64,000 nt of DNA from Carnimonas bestiolae (GTDB taxonomy: Bacteria > Pseudomonadota > Gammaproteobacteria > Pseudomonadales > Halomonadaceae). Of the stretch, positions 34,960 through 44,404 are shown piece by piece. Location: NCBI RefSeq assembly GCF_051251125.1, contig NZ_JBPCZL010000013.1, one strand, 5' to 3'. The position numbers and the translations under genes were made by a program. Below the pieces are notes generated by a model that was given only the letters and a program-made list of their open reading frames with translations, made no database searches and was not told the origin of the DNA. Numbering within the stretch: the first letter of the stretch is position 1; the number at the start of each line of letters is the position of its first letter.

Positions 34960-35853
34960 ATGAGTGGTTATTTTTCTTCCTCGGTTATTGATTGTGCGGG
35001 CCGTCCGCTTGACCTCACTCGGCCGCGGGTCATGGGGATCCTCAATGTTACCCCCGACTCCTTCTCTGATGGCGGGCGATACACGTTTCTTGATACCGCG
35101 CTGAAGCAGGCGGAGAAGATGCTCGCCGAAGGCGCTGATATCATCGATGTTGGCGGTGAATCGACTCGTCCCGGGGCCAGCGATGTCAGCGAGAACGAAG
35201 AGCTTGAGCGTGTCGCTCCGGTAGTCGAGAAGCTGGTGAGCGAATTGGGCGCGCTGGTATCTCTCGACACCAGTTCTCCCCGAGTGATACGTGAAGGCGC
35301 GACACTAGGGGCAGGTATCATCAACGATGTGCGCTCGCTCACGCGTGCGGGGGCGCTGCAAGCCGCTAGCGAGACAGACATGGCGGTGTGCGTTATGCAT
35401 ATGAAGGGTGAGCCAAAGGTCATGCAGCAAGCGCCGCACTACGACGAGCCAGTCGCGCAAGCGGTAATACGCATGCTCGAAGAGCGCGTGGCTGCTTGCA
35501 TTGACGGCGGTATTCAGCGCGAGCGTCTGCTTATAGATCCAGGCTTTGGATTTGGCAAAACGGTCGAGCATAATCTTGAGCTTGCCGAGCAGATGGCAGC
35601 GTGTCAGCAGATTGGTTTGCCGCTGTTGGTCGGGGTCTCGCGCAAGAGTATGATTGGCGCAGTGCTCGCCAATGCCGACGGCACCCCCCGAGCATTGGGC
35701 GACAACGGCGAAGGGCGTCTCGCAGGCGGTCTGGCGCTCACCGCGCTTGCCATTGAACGCGGCGCTCGCGTTATTCGCACCCACGATGTTGCCCCCACCC
35801 GCGACGTGGTGGAGATGACCTGGGCCGTTATCAACAGGAATAGTCAGGCATGA
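34960..35853 (+). CDS. folP: Dihydropteroate synthase FolP
   Basis: 297 residues. RVMGILNVTPDSFSDGG, DVGGESTRPGA, VCVMHMKGEP and LLVGVSRKSMIG are the pterin and p-aminobenzoate binding motifs. It condenses these into dihydropteroate in folate synthesis and is the sulfonamide target. The ATG at 34960 is used; a TTG six bases before is possible. The stop overlaps the glmM ATG. Confidence 0.96.
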   Translation: MSGYFSSSVIDCAGRPLDLTRPRVMGILNVTPDSFSDGGRYTFLDTALKQAEKMLAEGADIIDVGGESTRPGASDVSENEELERVAPVVEKLVSELGALVSLDTSSPRVIREGATLGAGIINDVRSLTRAGALQAASETDMAVCVMHMKGEPKVMQQAPHYDEPVAQAVIRMLEERVAACIDGGIQRERLLIDPGFGFGKTVEHNLELAEQMAACQQIGLPLLVGVSRKSMIGAVLANADGTPRALGDNGEGRLAGGLALTALAIERGARVIRTHDVAPTRDVVEMTWAVINRNSQA

Positions 35854-37232
35854 GTTCAGTAGCTTCCCCTTCTTGCACAGCGCCCCAAGAGCGTCGTTAC
35901 TTTGGTACCGATGGTATTCGCGGCACGGTAGGCGTTGCGCCGATTACCGCTGATTTCGTGCTCAAGCTGGGTTGGGCGTGCGGACGAGTGCTGGCCCGCC
36001 GGCATAAAAAAGCACGCGTTATCATCGGTAAGGACACGCGCATTTCGGGCTATATGTTCGAAGCAGCCCTCGAGGCCGGCTTTTCTGCTGCGGGCGTTGA
36101 CGTGCTGCTATTGGGGCCGATGCCAACGCCCGGCATCGCCTACATGATCCAAACCTTCAGAGCCCATGCCGGGGTGGTGATCAGCGCTTCTCATAACCCG
36201 CATCCCGATAATGGCATCAAGTTCTTTTCATCAGTCGGTACCAAGCTCAGCGATGAGCTGGAATGCGAAATCGAACAAGAGCTCGAAAAGCCCTTGGAAA
36301 CCGTGGGTTCTACCGAGCTAGGGCGCGCTACTCGCATCGACGATGCTGCGGGGCGCTATATCGAATTCTGCAAGTCGACGATGCCCGAGCGCTCTTCCCT
36401 GGAAGGCCTGAAGGTAGTGCTCGACTGCGCAAACGGCGCAACCTATCACATCGCACCGAGCGTATTCAGAGAGCTTGGAGCAGAGGTCAGCTGCATTGGC
36501 ATATCGCCCGATGGTCTCAATATCAACCGGGAAGTGGGCTCTACTCACACCATCGCGCTGCGCTCGAAAGTCATCGAAAATCGCGCTGATGTAGGGGTTG
36601 CCTTCGATGGCGATGGTGATCGCGTCATTCTGATTGATGCTAACGGACGTGAAGTTGATGGCGACGATATTCTGTTTTTGATTGCGCGAGACCGTAAACG
36701 GCGTGGCAATCTTGACGGCGGCGTGGTTGGTACCGTGATGAGCAACCTTGGCTTGGCGCAGGCGCTGGAAAAAGAGGGTATTCCCTTCAAGCGTGCTTTT
36801 GTCGGGGATCGTAGCGTCAATGAGTTTCTACAAGCCGCCGATTGGCATCTGGGCGGCGAGCCGTCTGGGCATATCGTATGCAAGCACGTTCATACGTCAG
36901 GCGATGGTATTATTGCTGCGCTCCAGGTGCTTTCTATCATGGTGCGGTTCCAGCGCAGCCTCGAGCAGTTGCTGGTAGGATTCGACAAAGCGCCGCAAAC
37001 GCTCGTTAATGTGCGGCTCGATCATAATGCCAACCGCTCTGCCATTCTCGATGCCGAAGAGGTCAAGCAGGCGGTCGAGGCGGTTACTCAGGAGCTGGGC
37101 AGCGATGGGCGCGTGCTGTTGCGCCCCTCCGGTACGGAGCCGCTGATCCGCATCATGGTCGAGGCACATCCGCGTTTCGACGTGAAGGAACTTGCGGAGC
37201 GCATCGCGCAGAGTATCCGCGCTAGCATGTAA
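35850..37232 (+). CDS. glmM: Phosphoglucosamine mutase GlmM
   Basis: 460 residues. RRYFGTDGIRGTVG opens the core; ISASHNPHPDNG contains the phosphoserine, FDGDGDRVI the metal-binding loop, GEPSGHIV the sugar loop and RPSGTEPLIRIMVE the phosphate-binding loop. It converts glucosamine-6-phosphate to glucosamine-1-phosphate for UDP-GlcNAc, feeding peptidoglycan and LPS. About 15 extra residues precede the E. coli-type N-terminus. ftsH-folP-glmM is a conserved order. Confidence 0.96.
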   Translation: MSSVASPSCTAPQERRYFGTDGIRGTVGVAPITADFVLKLGWACGRVLARRHKKARVIIGKDTRISGYMFEAALEAGFSAAGVDVLLLGPMPTPGIAYMIQTFRAHAGVVISASHNPHPDNGIKFFSSVGTKLSDELECEIEQELEKPLETVGSTELGRATRIDDAAGRYIEFCKSTMPERSSLEGLKVVLDCANGATYHIAPSVFRELGAEVSCIGISPDGLNINREVGSTHTIALRSKVIENRADVGVAFDGDGDRVILIDANGREVDGDDILFLIARDRKRRGNLDGGVVGTVMSNLGLAQALEKEGIPFKRAFVGDRSVNEFLQAADWHLGGEPSGHIVCKHVHTSGDGIIAALQVLSIMVRFQRSLEQLLVGFDKAPQTLVNVRLDHNANRSAILDAEEVKQAVEAVTQELGSDGRVLLRPSGTEPLIRIMVEAHPRFDVKELAERIAQSIRASM

Positions 37233-37313
37233 TTGCGAAGTGCTGAAGCCGCTCGATTTGTATTGCATCGGCGGCTTCAGTACCATTTGCCACCCATTGA
37301 CTGAGGTAGCCCG

Positions 37314-38063
37314 ATGCGTTCTCCCCTGATTGCTGGCAATTGGAAGATGAACGGCTCTTCCGCGCTAATCGACGAGTTTCAGCATGCGCTTGAAGGTGTA
37401 AATCTGCCCGCAAGCGTTGAGGTGGTACTATTGCCGCCGTATCCCTATCTCGCAGAAATGAAGGACAAACTGGGCCCGCAAGGCGTCGAAATTGGCGCCC
37501 AGTCGCTTAATCCGCTGACTTCTGGGCCACACACGGGAGAAGTAAGCGGCGCCATGCTGTCTGATCTGGGAGTAGATTTCGTGCTCGCCGGTCATTCGGA
37601 GCGTCGCTCGCTCTACCACGAATCGGATGAAGACGTTTTTCAGCGTGTTCATGCCGCGCTCAGCGCTGGGCTAAAGCCCATTTTGTGCGTTGGCGAAACG
37701 CTTGAAGAGCGTGATTCAGGTAAAACCAGCGAAGTGATATTGCGTCAGGTGGGGCATGTAATGGCCCAGCTTGATGCGCAGCAGCGGGCCAAGGTAGTCA
37801 TTGCCTATGAGCCAGTTTGGGCCATTGGTACAGGGCGTACCGCAACGCCAGAGCAGGCACAGGAAGTGATGGCCACCATCCGTGACTATCAGCGCTCATT
37901 TGATGCCGAGCTGGCGCAGCAGCTACGCCTTCTGTACGGCGGCAGCATGAATGCAGGCAATGCAGCAGATCTACTGGCGCAACCCGATATCGATGGCGGG
38001 CTGATTGGCGGTGCGTCGCTTAAGATCGATGATTTTCTAACTATTTGTGAAGCAGCAGGTTGA
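37314..38063 (+). CDS. tpiA: Triosephosphate isomerase
   Basis: 249 residues. IAGNWKMNGS has the catalytic Lys, VLAGHSERR the His, AYEPVWAIGTG the Glu, and LYGGSMNAGN and GLIGGASLK the phosphate-binding ends. It interconverts dihydroxyacetone phosphate and glyceraldehyde-3-phosphate. It is four bases ahead of secG, the tpiA-secG pairing known from Pseudomonas. Confidence 0.97.
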   Translation: MRSPLIAGNWKMNGSSALIDEFQHALEGVNLPASVEVVLLPPYPYLAEMKDKLGPQGVEIGAQSLNPLTSGPHTGEVSGAMLSDLGVDFVLAGHSERRSLYHESDEDVFQRVHAALSAGLKPILCVGETLEERDSGKTSEVILRQVGHVMAQLDAQQRAKVVIAYEPVWAIGTGRTATPEQAQEVMATIRDYQRSFDAELAQQLRLLYGGSMNAGNAADLLAQPDIDGGLIGGASLKIDDFLTICEAAG

Positions 38064-38067
38064 TGAC

Positions 38068-38556
38068 ATGCAACTTTTGATTCTTTTGGTTCACGCACTG
38101 CTGGCAGTAGCGCTAGTGGCCGTGGTGTTGATTCAGCAAGGCAAGGGTGCTGAAGCTGGTGCAGCATTCGGTGGCGGTGCCTCGCAAACGGTGTTTGGCT
38201 CACGTGGCAGCAGCAGTTTTCTTGCCAAGCTGACCGGTGTGCTGGTGGCGCTGTTCTTCGTGACCGCGCTCTCGCTTGGCTGGTTGGCCAAACACTCTGG
38301 TGGGCAGCAAGCCGCTAGCGGTATTCCCAATGCCAACATGATTGAGCAACAGCATCGCAGTACTGCTCCCTCGCTCGACGACCATGACGAAGACGCGGCG
38401 CCTTCTCAAGACAGCAGCGCTAAGAGCAATGGCAGCGATGGCGACGAACTGACGGCCCCATCGTCCGATCAGTCTTCTGCAGATGATGCAGATGCGCAGC
38501 CTTCTGCGGCGGGTGCGGCCAGCTCGAATGGCGAGCAGGGCAGCAACGCACAATAG
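38068..38556 (+). CDS. secG: Protein translocase subunit SecG, with long acidic tail
   Basis: 162 residues from MQLLILLVHALLAVALVAVVLIQQGKG. Two membrane segments (about 2-21 and 52-72) enclose the conserved AGAAFGGGASQTVFGSRGSSSFLAKLT loop. It assists SecYE in protein export. E. coli SecG is 110 residues; here the part after residue 80 is a low-complexity tail of S, D, A, G, E and Q. A tRNA pair follows, as in E. coli and Pseudomonas. Confidence 0.94.
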   Translation: MQLLILLVHALLAVALVAVVLIQQGKGAEAGAAFGGGASQTVFGSRGSSSFLAKLTGVLVALFFVTALSLGWLAKHSGGQQAASGIPNANMIEQQHRSTAPSLDDHDEDAAPSQDSSAKSNGSDGDELTAPSSDQSSADDADAQPSAAGAASSNGEQGSNAQ

Positions 38557-38719
38557 AGCCTCTGGCTCTCTTGACGTGCCGTGGCGCGGGGTGGATAATG
38601 CGCGCCAGCACTTACGAGCAAGACCTTATTTCCTCTGACAGCAGCGCCGCAGGTTACCTTCAAGCCAGCGCTATTGTGAAAAAAGGTAATTGATTTTCAA
38701 GCGTATTTTTTTAAATTGC

Positions 38720-38748
38720 TTGTTATCACTCAAGGCTTCTTGTATAGT
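38720..38748 (+). promoter_or_regulatory. Sigma-70 promoter of the tRNA-Leu gene
   Basis: TTGTTA (38720-38725), 17 bases, TATAGT (38743-38748), 14 bases before the tRNA 5' end, with an AT-rich stretch upstream. Confidence 0.8.
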
Positions 38749-38762
38749 GCCGCAGCTCCAAA

Positions 38763-38849
38763 GCCGAAGTGGTGGAATTGGTAGACACGCTATCTTGAGG
38801 GGGTAGTGCTCTAACGGGCGTGCGGGTTCAAGTCCCGCCTTCGGCACCA
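38763..38849 (+). tRNA. tRNA-Leu (anticodon GAG)
   Basis: 87 nt including encoded CCA. Acceptor GCCGAAG pairs with CTTCGGC; the anticodon stem CTATC/GGTAG holds the loop TTGAGGG with anticodon GAG; a long variable arm marks a class II tRNA; T arm GCGGG/CCCGC encloses TTCAAGT. It reads CUC and CUU. Confidence 0.97.
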
Positions 38850-38940
38850 AAGCAACAGGTTACTTCCTTGTTTGAGGGCCGGTTGTGGAGAAAAGGTCTT
38901 TCGAGCGCCTTGTGCTAACGCACTAAAGATCGATGGTTGT

Positions 38941-39017
<77 letters not shown>

Positions 39018-39029
39018 AGTTTTTTTCGG

Positions 39030-39059
39030 AAAGCCCCTTCTTGTTCGAAGGGGCTTTTT
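39030..39059 (+). terminator. Intrinsic terminator after tRNA-fMet
   Basis: AAAGCCCCTTC, loop TTGTTC, GAAGGGGCTTT with a T run. The 200 bases up to rimP must therefore contain the promoter of the rimP operon, not identified. Confidence 0.93.
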
Positions 39060-39263
39060 GTTGGCGGGCGGTCCTGCACCGAATCCAGTTACCCGCCGGT
39101 CTCTGCGCGGTGGCAGCGTTGGGTTATCACGCTGTCAGTCGGCTTCCTTTCCTGCATAACGTCAGGGTGCCTGCGATCTCCGCGCGGCTCCGGCGTGCGT
39201 AATCTTCTTTTGCAGGGCCTTTTATTCCATGCCCCCTATCTCCAGTGTTGAGGATCTGCTCTT

Positions 39264-39749
39264 ATGGCAACCAGAGAACAGGCTATTCACGCGCTGATCG
39301 AACCGACGGTAACCTCGCTCGGCTTCGAGCTATGGGGCGTCGACTACCAAGCGCAGGGCAAGCACTCTCGGCTGATCATCTATATCGATAGCGAGAAAGG
39401 CGTAAATGTTGATGACTGTGCTCACGTTAGCCGTCAGGTAAGCGCGCTACTCGATGTAGAAGACCCCATCTCCGGTCACTACAACCTGGAAGTGTCATCT
39501 CCTGGCATGGATCGTCCGCTCTACACGCTGGCGCAATTCGAGAAGTATGCGGGTCATCACGTGCAGGTACGGTTGCGTGAGGCCTTTGAAGATCGGCGCA
39601 AGTTTCGCGGACTTCTGATGGGCATTGAAGAGGAAGACGTCATTGTACGCGTCGACCAGGAAGAGTTCGGCTTCCCCATCGAAACCATTGATCGCGCCAA
39701 CGTCGTTCCGCAGTTTGAAAAGAACGACGGTAAAGGCGGTACGCATTAA
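39264..39749 (+). CDS. rimP: Ribosome maturation factor RimP
   Basis: 161 residues: MATREQAIHALIEPTVTSLGFELWGVDY, then LIIYIDSEKGVNVDDCAHVSRQVSALLDVEDPISGHYNLEVSSPGMDRPL, the family signature. It assists 30S assembly. It opens the rimP-nusA-infB-rbfA-truB-rpsO-pnp cluster. Confidence 0.96.
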   Translation: MATREQAIHALIEPTVTSLGFELWGVDYQAQGKHSRLIIYIDSEKGVNVDDCAHVSRQVSALLDVEDPISGHYNLEVSSPGMDRPLYTLAQFEKYAGHHVQVRLREAFEDRRKFRGLLMGIEEEDVIVRVDQEEFGFPIETIDRANVVPQFEKNDGKGGTH

Positions 39750-39837
39750 GCGGTAATTTCCAGGCGAACGGCAGCCAATTGGTGCAAATAGCAACGTTGT
39801 TTGCAGGACTAAACGATTTATCTGGCGAGGCAAAGAC

Positions 39838-41334
39838 ATGAGCAAAGAGATTTTGCTGGTCGTTGACGCAATTTCCAATGAAAAGGGTGTTCCTCGTAAT
39901 GTCATTTTCGAAGCGGTTGAGTCAGCATTGGCCAGCGCAACGCGCAAGCGCTTCGAAGGACAGGACGTCGACATTCGCGTCACCATCGATCGCGCATCGG
40001 GAGACTATGAAACGTTTCGCCGCTGGACGGTGGTGCCCGATGAAGACTACACCACCTCTGCGCGCCAGATTCCGGTCTCGGCTGGTGAAGAACGCGAGCC
40101 GCCCATTGGCCTCGATCACGTTGTAGAAGAGCAGATCGAATCTGTCAGCTTTGGTCGTATCGCCGCCCAAACGGCCAAACAGGTTATCGTTCAGAAGGTT
40201 CGAGAAGCCGAGCGTGCCGAGATCGTTCGCCAGTACAGTGAGCGTGAAGGCGAGATCGTTGCGGGAGGTGTCAAGAAAACCACACGTGATGGTCTTATCA
40301 TTGATTTGGGTGATAATGCCGAAGGCTTCCTGCCACGCAGCGAAATGATTCCTGGCGAACGCTATCGTCTCAACGAACGCGTGCGTGCGCTGCTGTGGAA
40401 AGTAGATGCAGAAGCGCGTGGTTCTCAGCTGATTCTGTCGCGTGCCAAACCGGCATTCCTGATTGAGCTGTTCCGTATCGAAGTGCCAGAAATTGCTGAG
40501 CAATTGATTGAAATCAAGGGCGCGTCGCGTGACCCTGGTTCGCGCGCCAAGATCGCGGTCAAAACCAATGATCGCCGTATCGACCCGGTAGGCGCTTGTG
40601 TCGGTATGCGCGGCTCGCGCGTTCAGGCAGTGTCCAACGAGCTTGGCAACGAGCGTGTCGATATCATTCTGTGGGACGACAATCCCGCGCAGCTCGTTAT
40701 CAACGCGATGGCGCCTGCAGAAGTCGCATCGATTATGGTTGATGAAGAAACTCACACCATGGACGTTGCGGTAGGTGAAGATAACCTCGCGCAGGCGATA
40801 GGTCGCGCAGGCCAGAACGTGCGCCTGGCATCCGAGCTGACCGGTTGGACGCTGAATGTCATGACCGAGGACGAAGCTCAGGGCAAACGCGATCAGGAAG
40901 TCGACAGCTTCGTTGAGCATTTCATCAATCATCTCGAGATTGATGAGGAACTGGCCCGTCTGCTCGTGGATGAAGGCTTTACCTCGCTTGAAGAGATTGC
41001 CTACGTGCCGCTCGACGAAATGCTCGAAATCGAAGAGCTCGATGAAGATCTGGTCGAAGAGCTACGCGCGCGTGCCAAGGATGAATTGCTTAATTTGGCC
41101 ATCGCGAGCGAAGAAACGATGGCGAACGGCGAAGGTCCGGCAGAAGACCTGCTCGCGATGGATGGCATGGACCGTGAAACCGCAGTGGCTCTTGCGGGCC
41201 GTGGTATTCGCACCATGGAAGATCTGGCCGAACAGTCGGTTGAAGATCTCAAGGATATTGATGGCGTGGACGAAGAACGCGCCGCAGCACTGATTATGAC
41301 CGCCCGTGCCCCTTGGTTCGAGGGCGAGGCCTAA
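39838..41334 (+). CDS. nusA: Transcription termination/antitermination protein NusA
   Basis: 498 residues. N-terminal polymerase-binding domain (MSKEILLVVDAISNEKGVPR), S1 domain around 135-200, two KH domains with GACVGMRGSRVQ and AIGRAGQNVRLAS, and two acidic C-terminal repeats (LVDEGFTSLEEIAYVP and LAGRGIRTMEDLAEQ). It modulates pausing, termination and rRNA antitermination. Confidence 0.98.
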   Translation: MSKEILLVVDAISNEKGVPRNVIFEAVESALASATRKRFEGQDVDIRVTIDRASGDYETFRRWTVVPDEDYTTSARQIPVSAGEEREPPIGLDHVVEEQIESVSFGRIAAQTAKQVIVQKVREAERAEIVRQYSEREGEIVAGGVKKTTRDGLIIDLGDNAEGFLPRSEMIPGERYRLNERVRALLWKVDAEARGSQLILSRAKPAFLIELFRIEVPEIAEQLIEIKGASRDPGSRAKIAVKTNDRRIDPVGACVGMRGSRVQAVSNELGNERVDIILWDDNPAQLVINAMAPAEVASIMVDEETHTMDVAVGEDNLAQAIGRAGQNVRLASELTGWTLNVMTEDEAQGKRDQEVDSFVEHFINHLEIDEELARLLVDEGFTSLEEIAYVPLDEMLEIEELDEDLVEELRARAKDELLNLAIASEETMANGEGPAEDLLAMDGMDRETAVALAGRGIRTMEDLAEQSVEDLKDIDGVDEERAAALIMTARAPWFEGEA

Positions 41335-41417
41335 TAGCGCAGGACAAGCGTTAAAGGCCTTGAAAGCCAGTGGCATTGCCACTGCTGCAAGCAAGGAAAC
41401 GGGTTCAGGAGGGTCTC

Positions 41418-43901
41418 ATGGCAGAAACAACAGTTAAGGATTTCGCAAGCAAAGTAGGTCGCACGGTCGACCGTTTGCTCGAACAAATGGGTGAGGCGGG
41501 TCTTTCTCATACATCGGAAAACGACGTGGTTTCCGAGGAAGACAAGCGCAAGCTGCTCGATCACCTTACGGCGCAGCATGGCGGTACCGGCCCCGGTCGT
41601 AATCGCATCACGCTGACGCGTAAAACCAAAAGCCGTATTCGTACTGGCGAGCGCAACAAAACCATCGAGGTGCAGGTGCGCAAGAAGCGTACCTACGTGC
41701 GCCCTGAGTCCGAGCCTGAGCCCGAAGAAACAGTAGAAGAAGCGCCGGTACAGGCCGCTGAAACTGCTGCGCCGGAAGCGCCCGCTCAAGCACCTGCCGC
41801 TGAAGAAGCGGCAGCGGCGCCGGCTTCGCCCGAACAGGCGGCTGTCGAAGCGGTAGTGGCAGAGGAAAGCGCTGGCACCACCGAAAAAGCGGCTCCTGCG
41901 GAAGATCTTAATGCTAACGCTCCGTTGAAAGAGCCGCGCAACGACACTCGCCGCGGTCGCGATAACTCCGGCAAAAAAGCGGGTCGTAAAGGCGGACACC
42001 GTCGCGACGATGACGATGATCGCAGCGAGCGTAGTGAACGTCGCAGCGGTCCCGGTAAAAAGGCCAAGCGTGCCGAGCGTCGCGGTAGCCGTCGCGGTGG
42101 TGGCGATCAGCACAACCAGCACGGTTTCCAGCGTCCAACGCAGGCGATCGTACGCGAAGTTAACATTCCCGAATCGATCAGCGTTGCCGACCTGGCCGAC
42201 CGCATGTCCGTCAAGGCTGCGGAAGTTATCAAAACCATGTTCACCATGGGCGCAGCGGTCACCATTAACCAAACCATCGATCAGGACACTGCGTCCATCG
42301 TGGTAGAGGAAATGGGCCACACGCCCAAGCTGATCAAGGACAACGCGCTCGAAACCGAGGTGCTGGAAGGCATCTCCTACGACGGTGATCAGGTCACCCG
42401 TGCGCCGGTTGTCACCGTAATGGGTCATGTCGACCACGGTAAAACCTCTCTGCTCGACTACATTCGTCGCACCAAGGTAGCCACCGGCGAAGCTGGGGGC
42501 ATTACCCAGCATATCGGTGCTTACCATGTGAAGCAGGACAACGGCGAACTGACCTTCCTGGATACCCCCGGACACGCCGCGTTCACCGCGATGCGTGCAC
42601 GTGGGGCGCAAGCCACTGACGTGGTTATCCTGGTGGTGTCAGCCGATGACGGCGTGATGCCGCAAACCATCGAAGCAATCGAGCATGCCCGTGCAGCGGA
42701 AGTGCCGATGGTTGTAGCGGTCAACAAAATTGATAAAGCTGGTGCCGACATTGATCGCGTGCGCAACGAGCTTTCTCAGCATGGCGTGATCTCCGAGGAT
42801 TGGGGTGGCGATACCCAGTTTGTCGAAGTGTCTGCCAAAACCGGTCAGGGTATCGATTCGTTGTTGGAAGCGGTGCTGCTGGTCTCCGAAGTACTGGAGC
42901 TGACCGCAGTGCCCGAAGCGCCCGGTAAAGGGGTGGTTATCGAATCCCGCCTTGACCGTGGTCGCGGCCCGGTAGCCACCGTTCTGGTACAAAACGGCAC
43001 CTTGCGCAAAGGCGATATCGTGCTGGCGGGCCTGCGCTATGGCCGTGTCCGAGCACTGGTCAACGAACTCGGTCAGCAGGTTGACGCAGCGGGTCCGTCG
43101 ATGCCGGTCGAAGTGCTGGGCCTTGATGGTACGCCGGATGCCGGTGAAGAGTTCAACGTTGTCGACGACGAGAAGAAAGCGCGTGAAGTGGCCAACTTCC
43201 GTCACGGCAAATACCGCGAAGTGCGTCTGGCGCGTCAGCAGAAAGCCAAGCTCGAGAACATGTTCTCGCGCATGGAGCAGGACGACGTTGCACAGGTCAA
43301 CATCGTGCTTAAGGCTGACGTTCAAGGCTCGCTCGAGGCTATCCGCCAGGCGCTGGAAGAACTCTCCACCGAAGAGGTGAAGGTAGCAGTCGTCTCTTCC
43401 GGGGTGGGCGGTATTACCGGCACCGATGCCAACCTTGCAGTGGCGTCTGATGCCATCATCGTTGGCTTCAACGTCCGTGCCGATGCTAGCGCACGCGAAA
43501 TCATCGATCGCGAAGGTCTCGACCTGCGCTACTATAGCGTCATCTACCAGTTGATCGACGAGGTCAAACAGGCGATGAGCGGCATGCTGGCACCCGAGTG
43601 GAAAGAAGAGATCGTGGGTGTTGCCGAGGTGCGCGATGTATTCCGCGCTCCCAAGATCGGTGCCATTGCCGGCTGTATGGTGGTCGAGGGTACTGTATAT
43701 CGCAGCAAGAAAATCCGCGTCCTGCGCGACAACGTGGTCATCTACGAAGGCGAACTCGAATCACTGCGCCGCTATAAGGATGACGTAAACGAAGTCCGTA
43801 ACGGCATGGAGTGCGGTATCGGTGTCCGTAACTACAACGATGTCCAGGTCGGCGACAAGATTGAGGTCTTCGATCAGGTGAAAGTAGAACGCTCCCTCTA
43901 A
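41418..43901 (+). CDS. infB: Translation initiation factor IF-2
   Basis: 827 residues from MAETTVKDFASKVGRTVDRLLEQM, with CAGGAGGGT before it. An N-terminal low-complexity region (E, A, P, then K/R/D-rich, about 95-235) precedes the GTPase core with VMGHVDHGKTSLLD, FLDTPGHAAFTAMRARGAQ and VAVNKIDK, then domains II to IV. It brings fMet-tRNA to the 30S subunit. A frame open to 41370 is not family-like. Confidence 0.98.
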   Translation: MAETTVKDFASKVGRTVDRLLEQMGEAGLSHTSENDVVSEEDKRKLLDHLTAQHGGTGPGRNRITLTRKTKSRIRTGERNKTIEVQVRKKRTYVRPESEPEPEETVEEAPVQAAETAAPEAPAQAPAAEEAAAAPASPEQAAVEAVVAEESAGTTEKAAPAEDLNANAPLKEPRNDTRRGRDNSGKKAGRKGGHRRDDDDDRSERSERRSGPGKKAKRAERRGSRRGGGDQHNQHGFQRPTQAIVREVNIPESISVADLADRMSVKAAEVIKTMFTMGAAVTINQTIDQDTASIVVEEMGHTPKLIKDNALETEVLEGISYDGDQVTRAPVVTVMGHVDHGKTSLLDYIRRTKVATGEAGGITQHIGAYHVKQDNGELTFLDTPGHAAFTAMRARGAQATDVVILVVSADDGVMPQTIEAIEHARAAEVPMVVAVNKIDKAGADIDRVRNELSQHGVISEDWGGDTQFVEVSAKTGQGIDSLLEAVLLVSEVLELTAVPEAPGKGVVIESRLDRGRGPVATVLVQNGTLRKGDIVLAGLRYGRVRALVNELGQQVDAAGPSMPVEVLGLDGTPDAGEEFNVVDDEKKAREVANFRHGKYREVRLARQQKAKLENMFSRMEQDDVAQVNIVLKADVQGSLEAIRQALEELSTEEVKVAVVSSGVGGITGTDANLAVASDAIIVGFNVRADASAREIIDREGLDLRYYSVIYQLIDEVKQAMSGMLAPEWKEEIVGVAEVRDVFRAPKIGAIAGCMVVEGTVYRSKKIRVLRDNVVIYEGELESLRRYKDDVNEVRNGMECGIGVRNYNDVQVGDKIEVFDQVKVERSL

Positions 43902-43916
43902 AGAGGCGAGCATTTC

Positions 43917-43950
43917 GAGCGGGTAGCACGCGTTTAGGTGCTGCCCGCTC
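43917..43950 (+). promoter_or_regulatory. Long hairpin between infB and rbfA
   Basis: GAGCGGGTAGCAC and GTGCTGCCCGCTC pair over 13 positions (one G-T) around an 8-base loop, directly after infB. There is no T tract, so partial termination or message processing is more likely than a full stop. Confidence 0.65.
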
Positions 43951-43984
43951 GCGTGTTTCTGTCTTATGGAGCGAAGGAGTCTGA

Positions 43985-44404
43985 ATGAGAGAATTCAGTC
44001 GAACCGACCGAGTTGCCGAGCAGCTCAAGCAAGAATTGGCGTTGCTGGTGCAGCGCGAAGTCAAAGATCCGCGGCTTGGTATGGTCACCATCAGTGATGC
44101 CAAGGTTAGCCGCGACCTTGGCTATGCCGACGTCTACTTCACGCTATTGGGCGAGAATGACCCTGAGCGCGTGCGCGAGAACCAGAAAATCCTCAAGCAC
44201 GCAGCGGGCTTTTTACGTACCCAAGTGGCGCGCCGCATGAAGCTGCGTCACATGCCTGAATTGCGCTTTCATTACGACGAAAGCGTCGCGCGCGGCAACG
44301 AGCTGTCACAGCTGATTGAACGCGCGGTAAAAAGCGATCAGTCGCGGCAGGGCGAAGATGACCAGGGTGATTCCCACCAGAGCGATTCTTCGGAGCAGTC
44401 GTAA
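43985..44404 (+). CDS. rbfA: Ribosome-binding factor A
   Basis: 139 residues. MREFSRTDRVAEQLKQELALLVQREVKDPRLGMVTISDAKVSRDLGYADVYF is the KH-like fold of RbfA, needed for 16S 5' maturation and cold growth. The tail after residue 120 is acidic and Ser-rich. The stop overlaps the truB start by one base (TAATG). Confidence 0.96.
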   Translation: MREFSRTDRVAEQLKQELALLVQREVKDPRLGMVTISDAKVSRDLGYADVYFTLLGENDPERVRENQKILKHAAGFLRTQVARRMKLRHMPELRFHYDESVARGNELSQLIERAVKSDQSRQGEDDQGDSHQSDSSEQS

